A DNA stretch of 5,611 nucleotides, taken from contig LKUH01000412.1 of NCBI GenBank assembly GCA_001412425.1, positions 1-5,611 of the forward strand, in the 5' to 3' direction. The stretch comes from Candidatus Cloacimonas sp. SDB. GTDB lineage: Bacteria > Cloacimonadota > Cloacimonadia > Cloacimonadales > TCS61. A program made the position numbers and the translations under genes. The notes under the pieces were generated by a model that worked only from the letters and a program-made list of their open reading frames with translations, was not told the DNA's origin and did no database searches. Positions 4,975 through 5,611 of this stretch are shown in pieces. Within the stretch, counting starts at the first letter, position 1; the number at the start of each line of letters is the position of its first letter.

Positions 4975-5298
4975 TTAAGGCATTCCTCTTTTTATCCAAA
5001 CTTCGTATTGCAGCAGATTATTGGACTTGTCCAAATAAATCAGCAATAAAATTCCAGCTAATCCAATTAAGATTGACACTATTGCCAGCCATCTAGTTGA
5101 TTTTTTTTTTAGATTAATCAGAAATTCAATCAATCCAATTAAAGTTACCGGAATGAAAATTAAAAGAGCAATATAAGGATCAACACTGGTGTGATTTGTT
5201 TTATTAATATAGTTATAACTCAATAAAAAAATTATTCCAATAATCCCCATTAAACTAATTAATATAATTAAACCAACTGATAATTTAGATTTGTTCAT
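4975..5298 (-). CDS. Small membrane protein with three predicted helices (107 aa)
   Basis: The 107-residue protein has a basic N-terminus (MNKSK) and hydrophobic segments at about 7-27, 42-62 and 70-89. Between the last two lies a basic loop, NLKKKSTRW, that should face the cytoplasm. No catalytic or binding motif is visible and I do not recognise a family. No Shine-Dalgarno precedes the ATG. A poor TTGGAT-17-TAAAAT lies 10 bases upstream. Met17 is an alternative start but would remove the basic end and most of the first helix. It is followed after 30 bases by the Cys-rich 133-residue protein, so it may lead that transcription unit. Confidence 0.6.
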   Translation of the reverse strand: MNKSKLSVGLIILISLMGIIGIIFLLSYNYINKTNHTSVDPYIALLIFIPVTLIGLIEFLINLKKKSTRWLAIVSILIGLAGILLLIYLDKSNNLLQYEVWIKRGMP

Positions 5299-5308
5299 AA
5301 TTTATGTT

Positions 5309-5337
5309 ATTTTAATACATATAGATACTTAATCCAA
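5309..5337 (-). promoter_or_regulatory. Weak candidate promoter of the membrane protein gene
   Basis: On the minus strand TTGGAT (5337-5332) and TAAAAT (5314-5309) are 17 bases apart. The -10 matches 5 of 6 bases and the -35 only 3 of 6. It lies in the 46-base gap after the SnoaL-like gene, 10 bases before an ATG without a ribosome binding site. Confidence 0.25.
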
Positions 5338-5344
5338 AAAAATT

Positions 5345-5611
5345 CTAGTAATACCAACAAAATAATTTTATATTAAATATATAAATCAAGCCAAGTTTTT
5401 TCCGGTTATCTTCATTATCTTCATATACCTGCCATTCACTTATTAAATTCCCTTCAATTTTCGCACTCCATAAGACAGGTCCATTTAAATTTTCATCCGT
5501 ACATGAACTAAAACCCGCAATACTTACAAAATCATTATTTAAAACAACTTTATTGAAATGATTTCGATAGTCAGGATATAAACGAAAAAAATTTTTCCAG
5601 GCGCTCATGCT
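5345..5611 (-). CDS. SnoaL/NTF2-like domain protein, C-terminal part (runs off the right edge)
   Basis: About 88 residues are visible. The frame is open to the window edge, so the Met at 5608 is probably internal. The segment AWKNFFRLYPDYRNHF near the left end, then VVLNNDFVSIAGFSS, LWSAKIEGNLISEWQVYEDN and KLGL, follows the pattern of SnoaL-like/NTF2-like alpha+beta domains (…FPDYR…V…D.VA…G…F.I.DGKI.EW.VY.D…). These small cone-shaped domains bind small molecules or act as isomerases or hydrolases. The substrate cannot be predicted from this part. The last dozen residues (YIFNIKLFCWYY) are hydrophobic and aromatic and look like a low-constraint tail. Confidence 0.65.
   Translation of the reverse strand, partial: SMSAWKNFFRLYPDYRNHFNKVVLNNDFVSIAGFSSCTDENLNGPVLWSAKIEGNLISEWQVYEDNEDNRKKLGLIYIFNIKLFCWYY

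Noticed and set aside
4896..5096. Plus-strand open frame of 66 codons
   Set aside because: It overlaps two better-supported minus-strand genes and reads as low-complexity shadow sequence.

Overview
This is an AT-rich bacterial window. The first 1.75 kb is visibly more AT-rich than the rest. The best guess is a member of the Bacteroidota/FCB assemblage or a related candidate phylum. The grounds are a 6-bladed beta-propeller lipoprotein, an MGMT-family protein of the AYWR type and a Fpg-like protein beginning MIEIPEA. One promoter matches the classical sigma-70 consensus exactly, which argues against a typical Bacteroidota promoter. The phylum stays open.

Positions 1-514 hold the most interesting part: a compact peptide natural-product (RiPP) operon on the minus strand that is easily missed because its genes are tiny. 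Reading leftwards it contains a perfect TTGACA-17-TATAAT promoter, then two 41-residue paralogous peptides (315-440 and 158-283), each with an AGGAGG ribosome binding site. They share a leader start, MVKQIKTN, and a cysteine-rich C-terminal core, CGCFGxNCSCFRV. They are followed by the first 41 codons of a gene cut by the window edge, whose N-terminus looks like that of a radical SAM/SPASM peptide maturase. A hairpin and the absence of a Shine-Dalgarno sequence before the enzyme suggest that peptide is made in excess over enzyme. The exact core is not one I recognise.

Divergent from this operon, 681-1739 on the plus strand encodes a 6-bladed beta-propeller lipoprotein. It converges on the rest of the window, which is all minus strand.

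Positions 1796-4135 form a tight run: a zinc-ribbon/L7-L12-like/two-helix membrane protein, a Fpg/Nei-family protein, a small secreted beta-sandwich protein and an MGMT-family protein. The Fpg/Nei and MGMT homologues both lack the residue used for catalysis in the classical enzymes, so they may act as damage-binding proteins or by another chemistry. Positions 4184-5298 hold two translationally coupled small proteins of unknown function preceded by a three-helix membrane protein. The right edge carries the 3' part of a SnoaL/NTF2-like gene.
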